Shown: positions 30,847 to 38,831 of the stretch, one piece after another
Position numbering within the stretch: position 1 is the first letter of the stretch
Layout: every line of letters starts with the position of its first letter
Assembly: GCA_003209655.1 (NCBI GenBank)
Contig: QCPW01000003.1
Span: 62,001 to 126,000 of the forward strand
Direction of reading: 5' to 3'
Length of the DNA stretch: 64,000 nt
Origin: Prochlorococcus sp. AG-442-M23
GTDB lineage: Bacteria; Cyanobacteriota; Cyanobacteriia; PCC-6307; Cyanobiaceae
Notes under the pieces: generated by a model
The model's input: the letters and a program-made list of their open reading frames with translations, nothing else
What the model was told of the DNA's origin: nothing
Database searches by the model: none
Translations under genes and position numbers: made by a program

Positions 30847-31239
30847 ATGTCTTTAACAAAAGTAATTAAGACTTCTAATGCACCAAAACCAGTTGGTCCA
30901 TATAACCAAGCAATAAAAGCCGGCGGGTTCATATATTGTTCTGGTCAAATTGCTATTGATCCAGTTTCAAACGAAATAAATTGCCTAGGTAACATCGAGA
31001 AAGAAACTACTCAAGTTTTGAAAAATCTTTTAGCTGTGCTTGATGCTGGAGGAGCAAAAGCAAAAGATGTTATTAAAACAACTATTTATTTAACTGATTT
31101 AAAAAATTTTCAAGCTGTCAATGCAATATATAGTGACTTCTTTAAAGTAGATAACCCACCAGCGAGAGCATGTGTTGAAGTTTCTTCTTTACCAAAAGGT
31201 GTTTTAATTGAAATAGATTGTGTCGCATTTTTAGATTAA
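30847..31239 (+). CDS. ridA: RidA family reactive-intermediate deaminase
   Basis: 130 residues, the standard trimer-forming size. It has the N-terminal GPYNQAIKAGGFIYCSGQIA and the C-terminal signature NPPARACVEVSSLPKGVLIE, whose first Arg is the catalytic residue that binds the imine carboxylate. RidA clears 2-aminoacrylate and related enamines made by PLP enzymes. It is probably co-transcribed with gloB. A 9-bp AT-rich inverted repeat follows its stop (31238-31259). Confidence 0.95.
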   Translation: MSLTKVIKTSNAPKPVGPYNQAIKAGGFIYCSGQIAIDPVSNEINCLGNIEKETTQVLKNLLAVLDAGGAKAKDVIKTTIYLTDLKNFQAVNAIYSDFFKVDNPPARACVEVSSLPKGVLIEIDCVAFLD

Positions 31240-31259
31240 TTTCTAATTATTTAGAAATT
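31238..31259 (+). repeat. Inverted repeat after ridA
   Basis: AATTTCTAA (31238-31246) and TTAGAAATT (31251-31259) form a perfect 9-bp stem with a four-base loop, starting inside the ridA stop codon. No T-run follows, so it is at best a weak terminator or a 3'-end stabilising hairpin. Confidence 0.35.
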
Positions 31260-31324
31260 TGAAATAAGAGCCAAAAATGCACCATATTTATATAGATTAT
31301 TATTTAATAATTCTTCTTTGATCT

Positions 31325-31552
31325 ATGGCAGCAGCAAAGCTAAATATAGACGAACTAGAAGCGGGATACCCTTTATTTTGTAAAGCTCTAAGATTGTTAA
31401 TCTTAAAAGGCAACTCACTTAAAGAAATTGAGAGGACAGTTTGTTGGGGTCATCTTGAAACCTTGAATAGATGCCTTCCTGGAAGATATAAAGCCCCTAC
31501 CTATTTAATGGCCCTAATTAAAAGAGATATAGATAAACCAAATAATTATTAA
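31325..31552 (+). CDS. Small conserved-looking protein next to the carboxysome locus, unknown function
   Basis: 75 residues: MAAAKLNIDELEAGYPLFCK, then a helical RLLILKGNSLKEIERTVCWG and CLPGRYKAP. It contains two Cys-x-x-Gly/Pro-type spots but no recognisable domain. Its reading frame has normal codon use and its stop overlaps the stop of acRAF on the opposite strand (TTAA at 31549-31552), so the two genes end on each other. Location at the distal border of the carboxysome genes is the only clue to function. Confidence 0.55.
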   Translation: MAAAKLNIDELEAGYPLFCKALRLLILKGNSLKEIERTVCWGHLETLNRCLPGRYKAPTYLMALIKRDIDKPNNY

Positions 31553-31797
31553 TTATTCTTAATTTCTAAATAAAAACTGTCTACTTTATTAGAAAAATCT
31601 TTTTCCTTATCTGATATTTCTTTATTATCTAAAAATATTGAAAGACTTACAAAATTCTTACCGAAGCTGATATTTGGATATATACCCTTTTCTTTACATA
31701 ATTTCTCAAGTTTCCCCATGAATTTACTAATTTTTGAGTATTGTTCAAATTCAAATCTTTTTTCAATCCTCAAAGGTGATTCTTTTTCATTCCACAT
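31549..31797 (-). CDS. acRAF: Alpha-carboxysome RuBisCO assembly factor (pterin-dehydratase-like)
   Basis: 82 residues resembling pterin-4a-carbinolamine dehydratase: IEKRFEFEQYSKISKFMGKL, KGIYPNISFGKNFVSLSIFL and a C-terminal helix. The catalytic His-His pair of true dehydratases is not visible. This degenerate protein type is found at the end of cso operons and is described in the literature as a RuBisCO assembly factor. It is the last gene of the minus-strand carboxysome operon here, 73 bases after csoS4B. Confidence 0.8.
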   Translation of the reverse strand: MWNEKESPLRIEKRFEFEQYSKISKFMGKLEKLCKEKGIYPNISFGKNFVSLSIFLDNKEISDKEKDFSNKVDSFYLEIKNN

Positions 31798-31870
31798 TAA
31801 ATTCTTTTTTTAAGACTAATTACACTATACCTTCAACAAAGTTTCTCAATAAATTATTGAAGCTAAAATT

Positions 31871-32119
31871 TTAGTCACTCTCCCAATAATCAATAATACC
31901 GCCAATTGTTAAATCTGTTTGAACTTCTGGATTAGGGCAAGCAAATCTAGCGGCAGAGCCACTAGAAGTAAAAACCCAGTTACCTTCTCTAGCGCCAACA
32001 GGATCAACAGCAACTAATTTCTTTCCTTTATTATTTTCTAAAATTCGTAAATTCATATGACCTAAGCCAGCGACTCTTTGAGTACAAATCATCCTTCCTA
32101 ATACCTTCATAATTTCCAC
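31871..32119 (-). CDS. csoS4B: Carboxysome shell vertex protein CsoS4B
   Basis: 82 residues of the EutN/CcmL (BMC-P) fold that forms pentamers capping the shell vertices. It begins at a GTG (32119): an AAGGAGG ribosome binding site lies nine bases upstream, whereas the in-frame ATG at 32110 would be too far from it. Motifs: GRMICTQRVAGLGHMNLRIL, KLVAVDPVGAREGNWVF and DLTIGGIIDYWE. It follows csoS4A, with 18 bases between the two coding regions. Confidence 0.93.
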   Translation of the reverse strand: MEIMKVLGRMICTQRVAGLGHMNLRILENNKGKKLVAVDPVGAREGNWVFTSSGSAARFACPNPEVQTDLTIGGIIDYWESD

Positions 32120-32128
32120 AATTTCTAT

Positions 32129-32135
32129 CCTCCTT
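32129..32135 (-). promoter_or_regulatory. Strong ribosome binding site fixing the csoS4B GTG start
   Basis: AAGGAGG on the minus strand, nine bases before GTG 32119 and just downstream of the csoS4A stop. It selects GTG over the in-frame ATG nine bases later. Such a full Shine-Dalgarno match is uncommon in this window. Confidence 0.75.
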
Positions 32136-32137
32136 TT

Positions 32138-32389
32138 TTATGACTTGTCAGGATCCCAATGATCAATTATTCCAACAATCGTTAAATCGCTGGGATAAGA
32201 TTTGCTTCCCGCTGCTTCTCTAGCAGCAGAACTTCCAACACAAATAACCCAATCTCCTGGCTTACAACCGACAGCATCAACTGCAACTTTATTAGAAGAA
32301 CCATCTAATACAACCTGCAGATGTCTATGTTCAAAACCAGGAATCCTATTGGTTGAAACAAGTGGTTTTACAACCTTGCAAATTAACAT
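32138..32389 (-). CDS. csoS4A: Carboxysome shell vertex protein CsoS4A
   Basis: 83 residues, the second BMC-P pentamer protein of the operon. It begins MLICKVVKPLVSTNRIPGFE, contains KVAVDAVGCKPGDWVICVGS and ends DLTIVGIIDHWDP. It is paralogous to csoS4B: both share the AVDxVG...GxWV core. Two bases separate it from csoS3/csoSCA, so the genes are translationally close. Vertex proteins are low in number but needed to keep the shell gas-tight. Confidence 0.93.
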   Translation of the reverse strand: MLICKVVKPLVSTNRIPGFEHRHLQVVLDGSSNKVAVDAVGCKPGDWVICVGSSAAREAAGSKSYPSDLTIVGIIDHWDPDKS

Positions 32390-32391
32390 AA

Positions 32392-33921
32392 TTAGTGAGC
32401 CTCCTCTGATTTTTTATCTAAAGACATTCCAATAATTTGGGCGGAATGAATGTTGTCCCTATCCCTAATAGTAGAACAAGTATGTAACAAACCTTGATCA
32501 ACTAAATTTTTATATCTAATTGATATCGCATTATTAACTCTTTCACAATCTTTTATTGCCCTCTCTTTTGCACCGGGTACTTTGCCAGAATAATCAAATC
32601 TAATTACTACTGGAATAGGTAGATCTTGAGAAACATTTAATCCAGTAAAAATTTTCACTCCTACATCTAAATCAGGAGCTCCTTCTTCCACAGTATCTAA
32701 ATGAGCAAAATAAGTTAAATTTCTGAGATGTACTTCTTTGAAACCTATACCAACTCCAATAAACCTCTCTGCATGACCAATATCTTTATAAGAACCATTA
32801 TAAAAATTCTTCACATAATCAATTTGAGAAATATTATTAAAAATTAATTTATAGGTAAATCTCTCTATTCCATGGAGTTTATCTTTTGAAGATTGCTTAG
32901 AAATTATCTGGCAAATTTCTCTCTCTGCATCCTCTTCTGAAAAATTTATTGTTGAATTATAAATTTCTAAAGTAGAAATAGTTTTTTCTAAATCTATACC
33001 GCCATCGCTTGTTGGTAAATGTATTTTTAGTGAATCAGTATCTGTATCTAGTCCAATTAACATTAAATCCACAGAAGCTCCGCAGCAAAAGCTATTCTCT
33101 ACAGCCTCTTTAAAAGCATATAGTTTATTTCTACCTTCTTCTGCAGCTAACTTATCATTACTCCCATGAGCTGCGCATCCCTGATGCAAAGGATCTACAG
33201 AACTATAATGATAAGTTACAACTTTTAGGTACCTCGTATCTTTATGAGCTTCATTAGGAATATTCTCTCTATATCTCTTATGTTCAGTTTTTACCCATCT
33301 ATTTACTGTATTTTCAATATCAAACATTGCACCAGCATGGGATCTTCTTCTTACTGAACTAAAAGGTATTCTCATTACATAAGCGACTGAATGAGCTAGT
33401 CGTCCATCTGAGCAGGGAGTTATATCAAGTAAATGTATTCCACAATCTAAAAGAAAGTTTTCAAAGTCTTCTGCACCTCTGCTTCCAGCAGCACCTTCAA
33501 GTGGATCATTTTTAAAAAAATTATCACTAAGTTTCTCATGCTGTTTGAAAGCACACCATGCGTATAAAGCTCTCATATCAAGAGGTTTAACCCAAGACTT
33601 ATCTAATACATGAAGGGGTAAATCTATTCCCAAATTTTCCCTAGATATTGTCTGAGCCTTATTTATAAAATCTACATGATGTTGTATTCGAGCAATTTCC
33701 TTAAGAGTTGGAACAATTTCGTCGAAATCACTTTTTATTTTGCTTTCATACCTAAATAGATTTTCATTTTGAATATTATTAGTTAATTTGTGCGACTTTC
33801 CGATATTTCGTAAATTATTTGATTCTTTAGTTTGTATATGAATATTTTCCGTAAAAGTTTTCATTGGAGCTGTTGGCCCCAATGTGAAGTTTTTGGCTTT
33901 AGCCAGTCCTCTTAAAGGCAT
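32392..33921 (-). CDS. csoSCA: Carboxysomal carbonic anhydrase CsoSCA (CsoS3)
   Basis: 509 residues, epsilon/beta-like carbonic anhydrase. Zinc ligands inferred by spacing to the family are Cys170 in ITPCSDGRLAH, His238 in VVTYHYSSVDP and Cys249 in HQGCAAHG, with Asp172 and Arg174 as the catalytic pair. An N-terminal helical segment of about 140 residues and a C-terminal degenerate second domain complete it. It supplies CO2 to RuBisCO inside the carboxysome. It lies between csoS2 (7 bases upstream) and csoS4A. Confidence 0.95.
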   Translation of the reverse strand: MPLRGLAKAKNFTLGPTAPMKTFTENIHIQTKESNNLRNIGKSHKLTNNIQNENLFRYESKIKSDFDEIVPTLKEIARIQHHVDFINKAQTISRENLGIDLPLHVLDKSWVKPLDMRALYAWCAFKQHEKLSDNFFKNDPLEGAAGSRGAEDFENFLLDCGIHLLDITPCSDGRLAHSVAYVMRIPFSSVRRRSHAGAMFDIENTVNRWVKTEHKRYRENIPNEAHKDTRYLKVVTYHYSSVDPLHQGCAAHGSNDKLAAEEGRNKLYAFKEAVENSFCCGASVDLMLIGLDTDTDSLKIHLPTSDGGIDLEKTISTLEIYNSTINFSEEDAEREICQIISKQSSKDKLHGIERFTYKLIFNNISQIDYVKNFYNGSYKDIGHAERFIGVGIGFKEVHLRNLTYFAHLDTVEEGAPDLDVGVKIFTGLNVSQDLPIPVVIRFDYSGKVPGAKERAIKDCERVNNAISIRYKNLVDQGLLHTCSTIRDRDNIHSAQIIGMSLDKKSEEAH

Positions 33922-33928
33922 TATTTAC

Positions 33929-36229
33929 TTACCCTCTGGCACCACCTGAAAAGGTAACAAGTTGTCCATCACGAGTATTACCACTAGATCCTGTTATCAA
34001 GAAATCTGGTTTTTCTGTTTCCTCATTTCTTTTAACTGCTACAGGGGGCATTGCGCCCATGTTTCCAGCCCTTGAAGGATTTCTCTTCCTAGAAGAAGCC
34101 CCCTCTGTTCCTGTTACCTTATCACCGCGATCCCAATCATCACCAGTTACATTTCCCACTGATTGTCCTTCACCAGTAATCCTAGATGCAACTCTTTTTT
34201 CTGGTGTCTTTGCAGCACGATCGGCCTCTTCAATTTCCATTTTTTGTTTATAAGTAATATTTTTATTGGGTTCGAATCTAAATTTTTCAGTTCCAGTGAC
34301 CTTATCTACAGCCATATCAAAAGGTCCTGTTATCTTTGATCCATTTTCATATTCATTACCGGTAACGCCTTGAGTATTTTTTTCGGAATATTTTTCTCTT
34401 GATGGTGACTTAACAGAAAATTCGTTCCAAGAATTACCTGCTGACTTTGCCTGATTAGCATACTCAGTATCATGTGGAGGATTATCACAAGCTCTTGCGA
34501 ACTGATCTCCACCAACATAGGGAGTTCCTGTTAGATTTTTACAAGCGCCTTTCTTAGCACCTGTCATTACTCCCTCAATCCCTGGTTGCTGTCCTGTAAG
34601 TCTGGCATTTGAATTATTCCCAGAATTAACTGTTGCTCGGAATTTCATATCTTCAAAAGTTTCAGTACTACAATTCTCATTAATCTGATCTAACCCTGCG
34701 TATGGTGTTCCTGTTAACACTTTGCAAGAACCTGGTTCATCTCCAGTTACTGTTTTTGACCTTCCTGTCATAGTCCCACTTATCAAATTAGACTTTGAAG
34801 AAAGGCTTAAACCTACTTTCCTAGCTTCTGGTTTTGGTTTTGAACCGCAAAACTTCTCATATTGCTGAGATCCTATGTACTCATCACCAGTTACATTCTT
34901 GCAACTACCATGTTCATTACCTGTCATATGATCTGATCTTCCTACCCCTGTACCAGTTACATTATTTCCATTAAGAGTGTTATAACTGCCTACTTTTTTA
35001 AATTCTTTACCTTTTGGATTTGGCTCAGAGCCTAGATATTGATCTCCAGTTAAATGATGTCCAGAACCTGATTCATCTCCAGTAACTAGGGTTGATCTAC
35101 CAGGAAGTGATCCAGAGACTTTTAATCCATCAGTTGTAGTACTATGTTTAACCTTTGAAGGATTTTTTGGAACATCACCACAATACTTCTGAGATTGATT
35201 AGCGGATACATATTCTGTACCTGTTAGATTTTTACAAGTTCCTGGCTCATCCCCTGTAACCCTATCAGATCTACCAACTTCATTCCCAGTTACTTTATTA
35301 CCTGATGTTGTTGAAGTAACGGTAGATTTCTGTGGCTGTTTATAACTTGGTCTATCTTGACAAAATTGATCAATCACATCTGCTCCCATATATTGAGTGC
35401 CAGTAACTGTTCTACATGTACTTGCTTCATTACCTGTAGTTTTTAGAGATCTATTGGCTTGTGTTCCAGTAACTATTTGACCTGAATCAGTTTCACTTTT
35501 GCCAACTTTCCAACTAGCATCAGCAATATTCTGTTTGGCTCCATTTTTATTTGGACCACATGGTCTACATTTTCCATTACTTTTATTACTACCTGTAGCA
35601 CCAGTTTTACTTCTTAGCTCTCTTACTCTCTGAGAAATTTCTCTACTACTTAAATCTGGATCTCCTCTTCTAGCTAATGAAGCTGCACTAGTATTTTGTT
35701 TAGATGCTGATTTGCCATGCTTAGATTGAGCTTCTCTTCTCGCTAAAACAATATCTCTACTTGTATTAGAAATAGGTTTTCTCTTCTGATTAATTCTTCT
35801 TTTAACGTTTGATTTTAGTGTTTTAGTTTCTGTATTATTTGAGTTTTGAATTTCTGAATTTTTAAGAGCAGTTGGTTTAACTACGTTTACAGGAATATCT
35901 TTTTTAACATCAGTACGAGTTCTATCAGATGAATTTATAGCTGATTTCCCATGAGTAGACATTGCTTTTCTTCTCTCTATAACCAACTCTTTACTAGATA
36001 AATTTGTTGAAGAAGAATTTCTATTTATCTGAGTTTTTGGAATATGTTTTTTGGCAGGATTAATAATAGTTTGATTATTAGAAGAAGACTGAGTACCAGA
36101 AATCTGTATATCTTGAGAAGATCGAACTCTATCTTGAGTAGTCGAAGAATAAGCAGCAGCTTTTTTCCCGCTATCACTCATCGCCTTTCTTCTTTCTAGT
36201 GCAATCTCTCTACTGGTTTTTTTTGACAT
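33929..36229 (-). CDS. csoS2: Carboxysome scaffold protein CsoS2
   Basis: 766 residues from ATG 36229; an in-frame TTG nine bases upstream is less likely. CsoS2 is intrinsically disordered and links RuBisCO to the shell. Four N-terminal RuBisCO-binding repeats are visible, such as SREIALERRKAMSDSGKKA, SKELVIERRKAMSTHGKSA and SRDIVLARREAQSKHGKSA, plus a shorter fourth. Six middle repeats of the VTG...TGDE...C...LTGxxY type follow, of which the third lacks cysteines. The C-terminal region ends with FLITGSSGNTRDG. It is basic in the first third. Confidence 0.95.
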   Translation of the reverse strand: MSKKTSREIALERRKAMSDSGKKAAAYSSTTQDRVRSSQDIQISGTQSSSNNQTIINPAKKHIPKTQINRNSSSTNLSSKELVIERRKAMSTHGKSAINSSDRTRTDVKKDIPVNVVKPTALKNSEIQNSNNTETKTLKSNVKRRINQKRKPISNTSRDIVLARREAQSKHGKSASKQNTSAASLARRGDPDLSSREISQRVRELRSKTGATGSNKSNGKCRPCGPNKNGAKQNIADASWKVGKSETDSGQIVTGTQANRSLKTTGNEASTCRTVTGTQYMGADVIDQFCQDRPSYKQPQKSTVTSTTSGNKVTGNEVGRSDRVTGDEPGTCKNLTGTEYVSANQSQKYCGDVPKNPSKVKHSTTTDGLKVSGSLPGRSTLVTGDESGSGHHLTGDQYLGSEPNPKGKEFKKVGSYNTLNGNNVTGTGVGRSDHMTGNEHGSCKNVTGDEYIGSQQYEKFCGSKPKPEARKVGLSLSSKSNLISGTMTGRSKTVTGDEPGSCKVLTGTPYAGLDQINENCSTETFEDMKFRATVNSGNNSNARLTGQQPGIEGVMTGAKKGACKNLTGTPYVGGDQFARACDNPPHDTEYANQAKSAGNSWNEFSVKSPSREKYSEKNTQGVTGNEYENGSKITGPFDMAVDKVTGTEKFRFEPNKNITYKQKMEIEEADRAAKTPEKRVASRITGEGQSVGNVTGDDWDRGDKVTGTEGASSRKRNPSRAGNMGAMPPVAVKRNEETEKPDFLITGSSGNTRDGQLVTFSGGARG

Positions 36230-36265
36230 AATCTTCAAATTTAAAACTCTTTAAAAAAACTCTTT

Positions 36266-36298
36266 AAAAAACTTTCTCCAAATTTTCTTTGGAGAAAG
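36266..36298 (-). terminator. Intrinsic terminator/attenuator between cbbS and csoS2
   Basis: On the minus strand CTTTCTCCAAA (36298-36288) pairs with TTTGGAGAAAG (36282-36272) as a perfect 11-bp stem with a five-base loop, followed at once by six T residues. It starts 22 bases after the cbbS stop and lies inside the carboxysome operon, 43 bases upstream of the csoS2 start codon. A second T-rich stretch follows (AAAGAGTTTTTTT), giving a tandem direct repeat at about 36246-36270. Confidence 0.85.
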
Positions 36299-36320
36299 AT
36301 ATTTACTACATTAAGTAGAT

Positions 36321-36662
36321 TTAACGTCCTTGGAAAACTACAAAAGCTGTTCCTTGGCTCTGAGTGTAAGCATCGTAGCCGATTATTCTTACATGATGAT
36401 CAGGGTATGCTCTATGACATGCCTCCAATTCACTTACAACCAAGTTAAGATCTTTTTCCCCAAAGAATGGGAGTTTCCAATAAGACCAATAAGTTTGCAT
36501 ACTTCCACTAGGGTGAACATGCTCAATGACAGGACTCCAACCTTGTGCAATTATGTATGCAATTTGATCGTATATTTCTTCCTGGGTCATCGGTGGTAAA
36601 AAACCGAATGTTTCCAGGGTTGCGACTGTTTGATAGTCACCTACTGTGCTCTGGAAAGGCAT
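36321..36662 (-). CDS. cbbS: RuBisCO small subunit
   Basis: 113 residues, typical for form IA. It opens MPFQSTVGDYQTVATLETFG, then the conserved PMTQEEIYDQIAYIIAQGW and YWSYWKLPFFGEKDL. It assembles with eight CbbL into L8S8. The start codon lies 95 bases after the cbbL stop. An intrinsic terminator follows closely, so cbbL-cbbS is likely a highly abundant transcript with limited read-through to csoS2. Confidence 0.97.
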   Translation of the reverse strand: MPFQSTVGDYQTVATLETFGFLPPMTQEEIYDQIAYIIAQGWSPVIEHVHPSGSMQTYWSYWKLPFFGEKDLNLVVSELEACHRAYPDHHVRIIGYDAYTQSQGTAFVVFQGR

Positions 36663-36718
36663 AATTAATCTAAATGTGAATGAAAATTACTCGTAATTAG
36701 GACGAGATTTGTAGAAGT

Positions 36719-36743
36719 TTGAGGAGAAAAAGAATCTCCTCAA
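36719..36743 (-). repeat. Hairpin between cbbL and cbbS
   Basis: TTGAGGAGA (36719-36727) and TCTCCTCAA (36735-36743) form a perfect 9-bp stem with a seven-base loop. On the transcript it starts 14 bases after the cbbL stop. No T-run follows on the minus strand, so it is not a typical terminator and may instead protect or mark a processing site in the cbbL-cbbS message. Confidence 0.6.
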
Positions 36744-36757
36744 TTTTAAAATTTGGT

Positions 36758-38173
36758 TTAACCTTGAACGTCAAGCTTGTCGACGGTATCAAACTCAAAC
36801 TTGATTTCCTTCCAAGTTTCAAGAGCAATAGCTAATTCAGGACTATGCTTAGCAGCTTCCATAAGAATGTCTCTACTCTCTTTTTCGATTTCGCGACCCG
36901 CATTACGTGCTTTTACACAAGCTTCTAAGGCAACTCTGTTAGCTGCAGCTCCAGCAGCTGAACCCCATGGATGACCATGTGTTCCTCCACCGAACTGAAG
37001 ACAAGAATCATCTCCAAAAATCGCTAAAAGTGCAGGCATATGCCAAACGTGAATACCACCTGATGCGACTGCAAATACTCCTGGCATTGAACCCCAATCT
37101 TGATCAAAGAAGTTACCTCTTGATCTATCTTCAGGTACAAATGACTCTCTTAAGTTATCGATGTAACCAAGTGTTGTTTGACGATCACCTTCAAGTTTTC
37201 CAACAACGGTTCCAGTATGTAATTGATCTCCTCCAGAGAGTCTCAAACATTTTGCTAGAACTCTGAAGTGGATACCATGCTTTGGATGTCTATCAATAAC
37301 AGCATGCATAGCTCTGTGAATATGCAGAAGCATGCCATTTTTACGACACCAGTTTGCTAATCCAGTATTTGCAGTAAAACCACCAGTTATATAATCATGC
37401 ATGATGATTGGCATATCTAGCTCTTTTGCAAATTCAGCTCTTTCGTAGAGTTCTTCAGGAGTGTTGGCAGTACAGTTTAAGTAGTGACCTTTAACTTCTC
37501 CAGTTTCTTGCTGAGCAAGCTTAACTGCTTCTGCAACGAACTCAAATCTTTCTCTCCAACGCTGAAATGGTTGAGAATTAATATTCTCATCATCCTTCGT
37601 TAAATCAAGACCGCCTCTAAGACACTCATAGACAACACGACCATAGTTTTTACCAGATAATCCTAATTTAGGCTTAATGGTACAACCAAGAAGAGGTCTT
37701 CCATATTTGTTTAAACGATCTCTTTCAACTACGATTCCATTTGGTGGACCACCGCAAGTTTTGATGAAAGCAATTGGGAATCTAATATCTTCTAGACGCA
37801 AATGTCTTAAAGCTTTAAATCCAAAAACGTTACCAACTAGAGATGTTAATACGTTTGTTATAGAACCTTCTTCAAAAAGATCTAAAGGATATGCAATAAA
37901 AGCATAAAAAGCTTCAGGATCTCCAGGTACGTCTTCTATTCGATAACAACGTCCTTTGTAAAATTCTAAGTCTGTAAGTAACTCGGACCAAACTGTTGAC
38001 CAAGTACCTGTTGAAGATTCAGCGGCAACAGCTGCTGCAACTTCTTCTCTTGGAACACCTTCTTGACCTGTGCATTTGAAACAGGCTAGTAAATCGGTGT
38101 CTAGGGGTACATATTCAGGAGTCCAGTAGGTATCTCTGTACTCCTTTACCCCTGCATCATACTTCTTACTCAT
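36758..38173 (-). CDS. cbbL: RuBisCO large subunit, form IA
   Basis: 471 residues, full length. Active-site features: [14 protein letters not shown], the carbamylated lysine and metal ligands in [10 protein letters not shown] (Lys193, Asp195, Glu196), HIHRAMHAV, and loop 6 in [10 protein letters not shown] near residue 326. This form and its cso context place it in the alpha-carboxysome of marine cyanobacteria, acquired from proteobacteria by transfer in the lineage's past. It catalyses CO2 fixation inside the shell. It is second in the operon after csoS1. Confidence 0.98.
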
Positions 38174-38242
38174 AAGGATAAATTTAGGTCTGTGTAGGGA
38201 AAATAATTATTGTGCAAAATTTATAAATCTTGCTTTACTTAA

Positions 38243-38554
38243 TTAGTCCTTTTGACCAAGAAATTCACCGTTACCTAGAGCAGGTTCAACTTCTCTATGA
38301 GGACGAGCAATAATGTGAGCTGCAACTAAACCGTCGCCAACTCTTTCACAAGCATCAGCACCAGCTCTTACAGCTGCGTTAACTGCTCCTGTTTCGCCTC
38401 TAACTAAAACTGTGACATAACCGCCACCAACGAATTCACGACCAATAAGACGAACTTCTGCTGCCTTGGTCATTGCGTCTGCTGCTTCGATTGCAGGTAC
38501 AAGTCCGCGTGTCTCGATCATGCCGAGAGCGATACCCATTGTTTCTGTAGCCAT
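38243..38554 (-). CDS. csoS1: Carboxysome major shell protein CsoS1
   Basis: 103 residues, a single BMC-H domain. It contains ALGMIETRGLVPAIEAADAM, KAAEVRLIGREFVGGGYVTV, LVRGETGAVNAAVRAGAD and the tail RPHREVEPAL. Hexamers tile the faces of the carboxysome. It is the first gene of the cso operon, followed after 69 bases by cbbL. It has distinctly higher GC than most neighbours, as do cbbL and cbbS. A 327-base gap rich in repeats lies upstream and probably holds its promoter and leader. Confidence 0.96.
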   Translation of the reverse strand: MATETMGIALGMIETRGLVPAIEAADAMTKAAEVRLIGREFVGGGYVTVLVRGETGAVNAAVRAGADACERVGDGLVAAHIIARPHREVEPALGNGEFLGQKD

Positions 38555-38572
38555 TGCCTACTAATTACTAAA

Positions 38573-38586
38573 TGTGGAATGTTCAA
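38573..38586 (-). repeat. 14-base direct repeat, copy 1 (csoS1-proximal)
   Basis: TGTGGAATGTTCAA on the plus strand (TTGAACATTCCACA toward csoS1), 18 bases upstream of the csoS1 ATG. An identical copy occurs at 38804-38817, 231 bases away in the same orientation; both are preceded by TACT and followed by T/C then C. Confidence 0.7.
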
Positions 38587-38777
38587 TCCGAAGAATGCTT
38601 CATTAAGTACTTATAAGTCAAGCGTTTTCGATAAATTCTCCATTAATGTTTTTTCTATTATTCATAAGTTAAACTTATCACCCTTGGTACTATTGATATG
38701 TCAATACTTATGCAAATTAGTTAGTGCATCAAAACATATTGTTGTGTTAAGAAAAAATTTACATTATGTTATTTCCG

Positions 38778-38831
38778 TACGAGACAGGCCCTGTCTACTC
38801 AGGTGTGGAATGTTCAACCTTTCCTGTCTCC
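38778..38831 (-). ncRNA. Candidate structured RNA or leader hairpin upstream of csoS1
   Basis: On the minus strand TACGGAGACAGG can pair with CCTGTCTCGTA across a loop that contains the second 14-mer copy. A nested competing palindrome GACAGGGCCTGTC (38785-38797) also exists, so two alternative folds are possible. It is unlike the rest of this AT-rich gap in GC content. It could be a small RNA, a riboswitch-like leader or a protein-binding site. I recognise no known RNA family. Confidence 0.35.
38804..38817 (-). repeat. 14-base direct repeat, copy 2 (distal)
   Basis: Identical to the copy at 38573-38586 and in the same orientation. It sits inside the loop formed by the inverted repeat at 38778-38831, about 250 bases upstream of csoS1. 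Confidence 0.7.

Noticed and set aside
33929-36229. Tandem repeats in this stretch as a CRISPR array or DNA satellite
   Set aside because: They are protein-level repeats of CsoS2, diverged in DNA and in a single open frame.
38778-38831. Identity of the csoS1 leader structure with SRP RNA, 6S RNA or tmRNA
   Set aside because: The conserved SRP tetraloop segment (GGAAGGAAGCAGCC-like) is absent, tmRNA and RNase P signatures are absent, and I could not match it to a known 6S pattern. It is left as an unnamed candidate.
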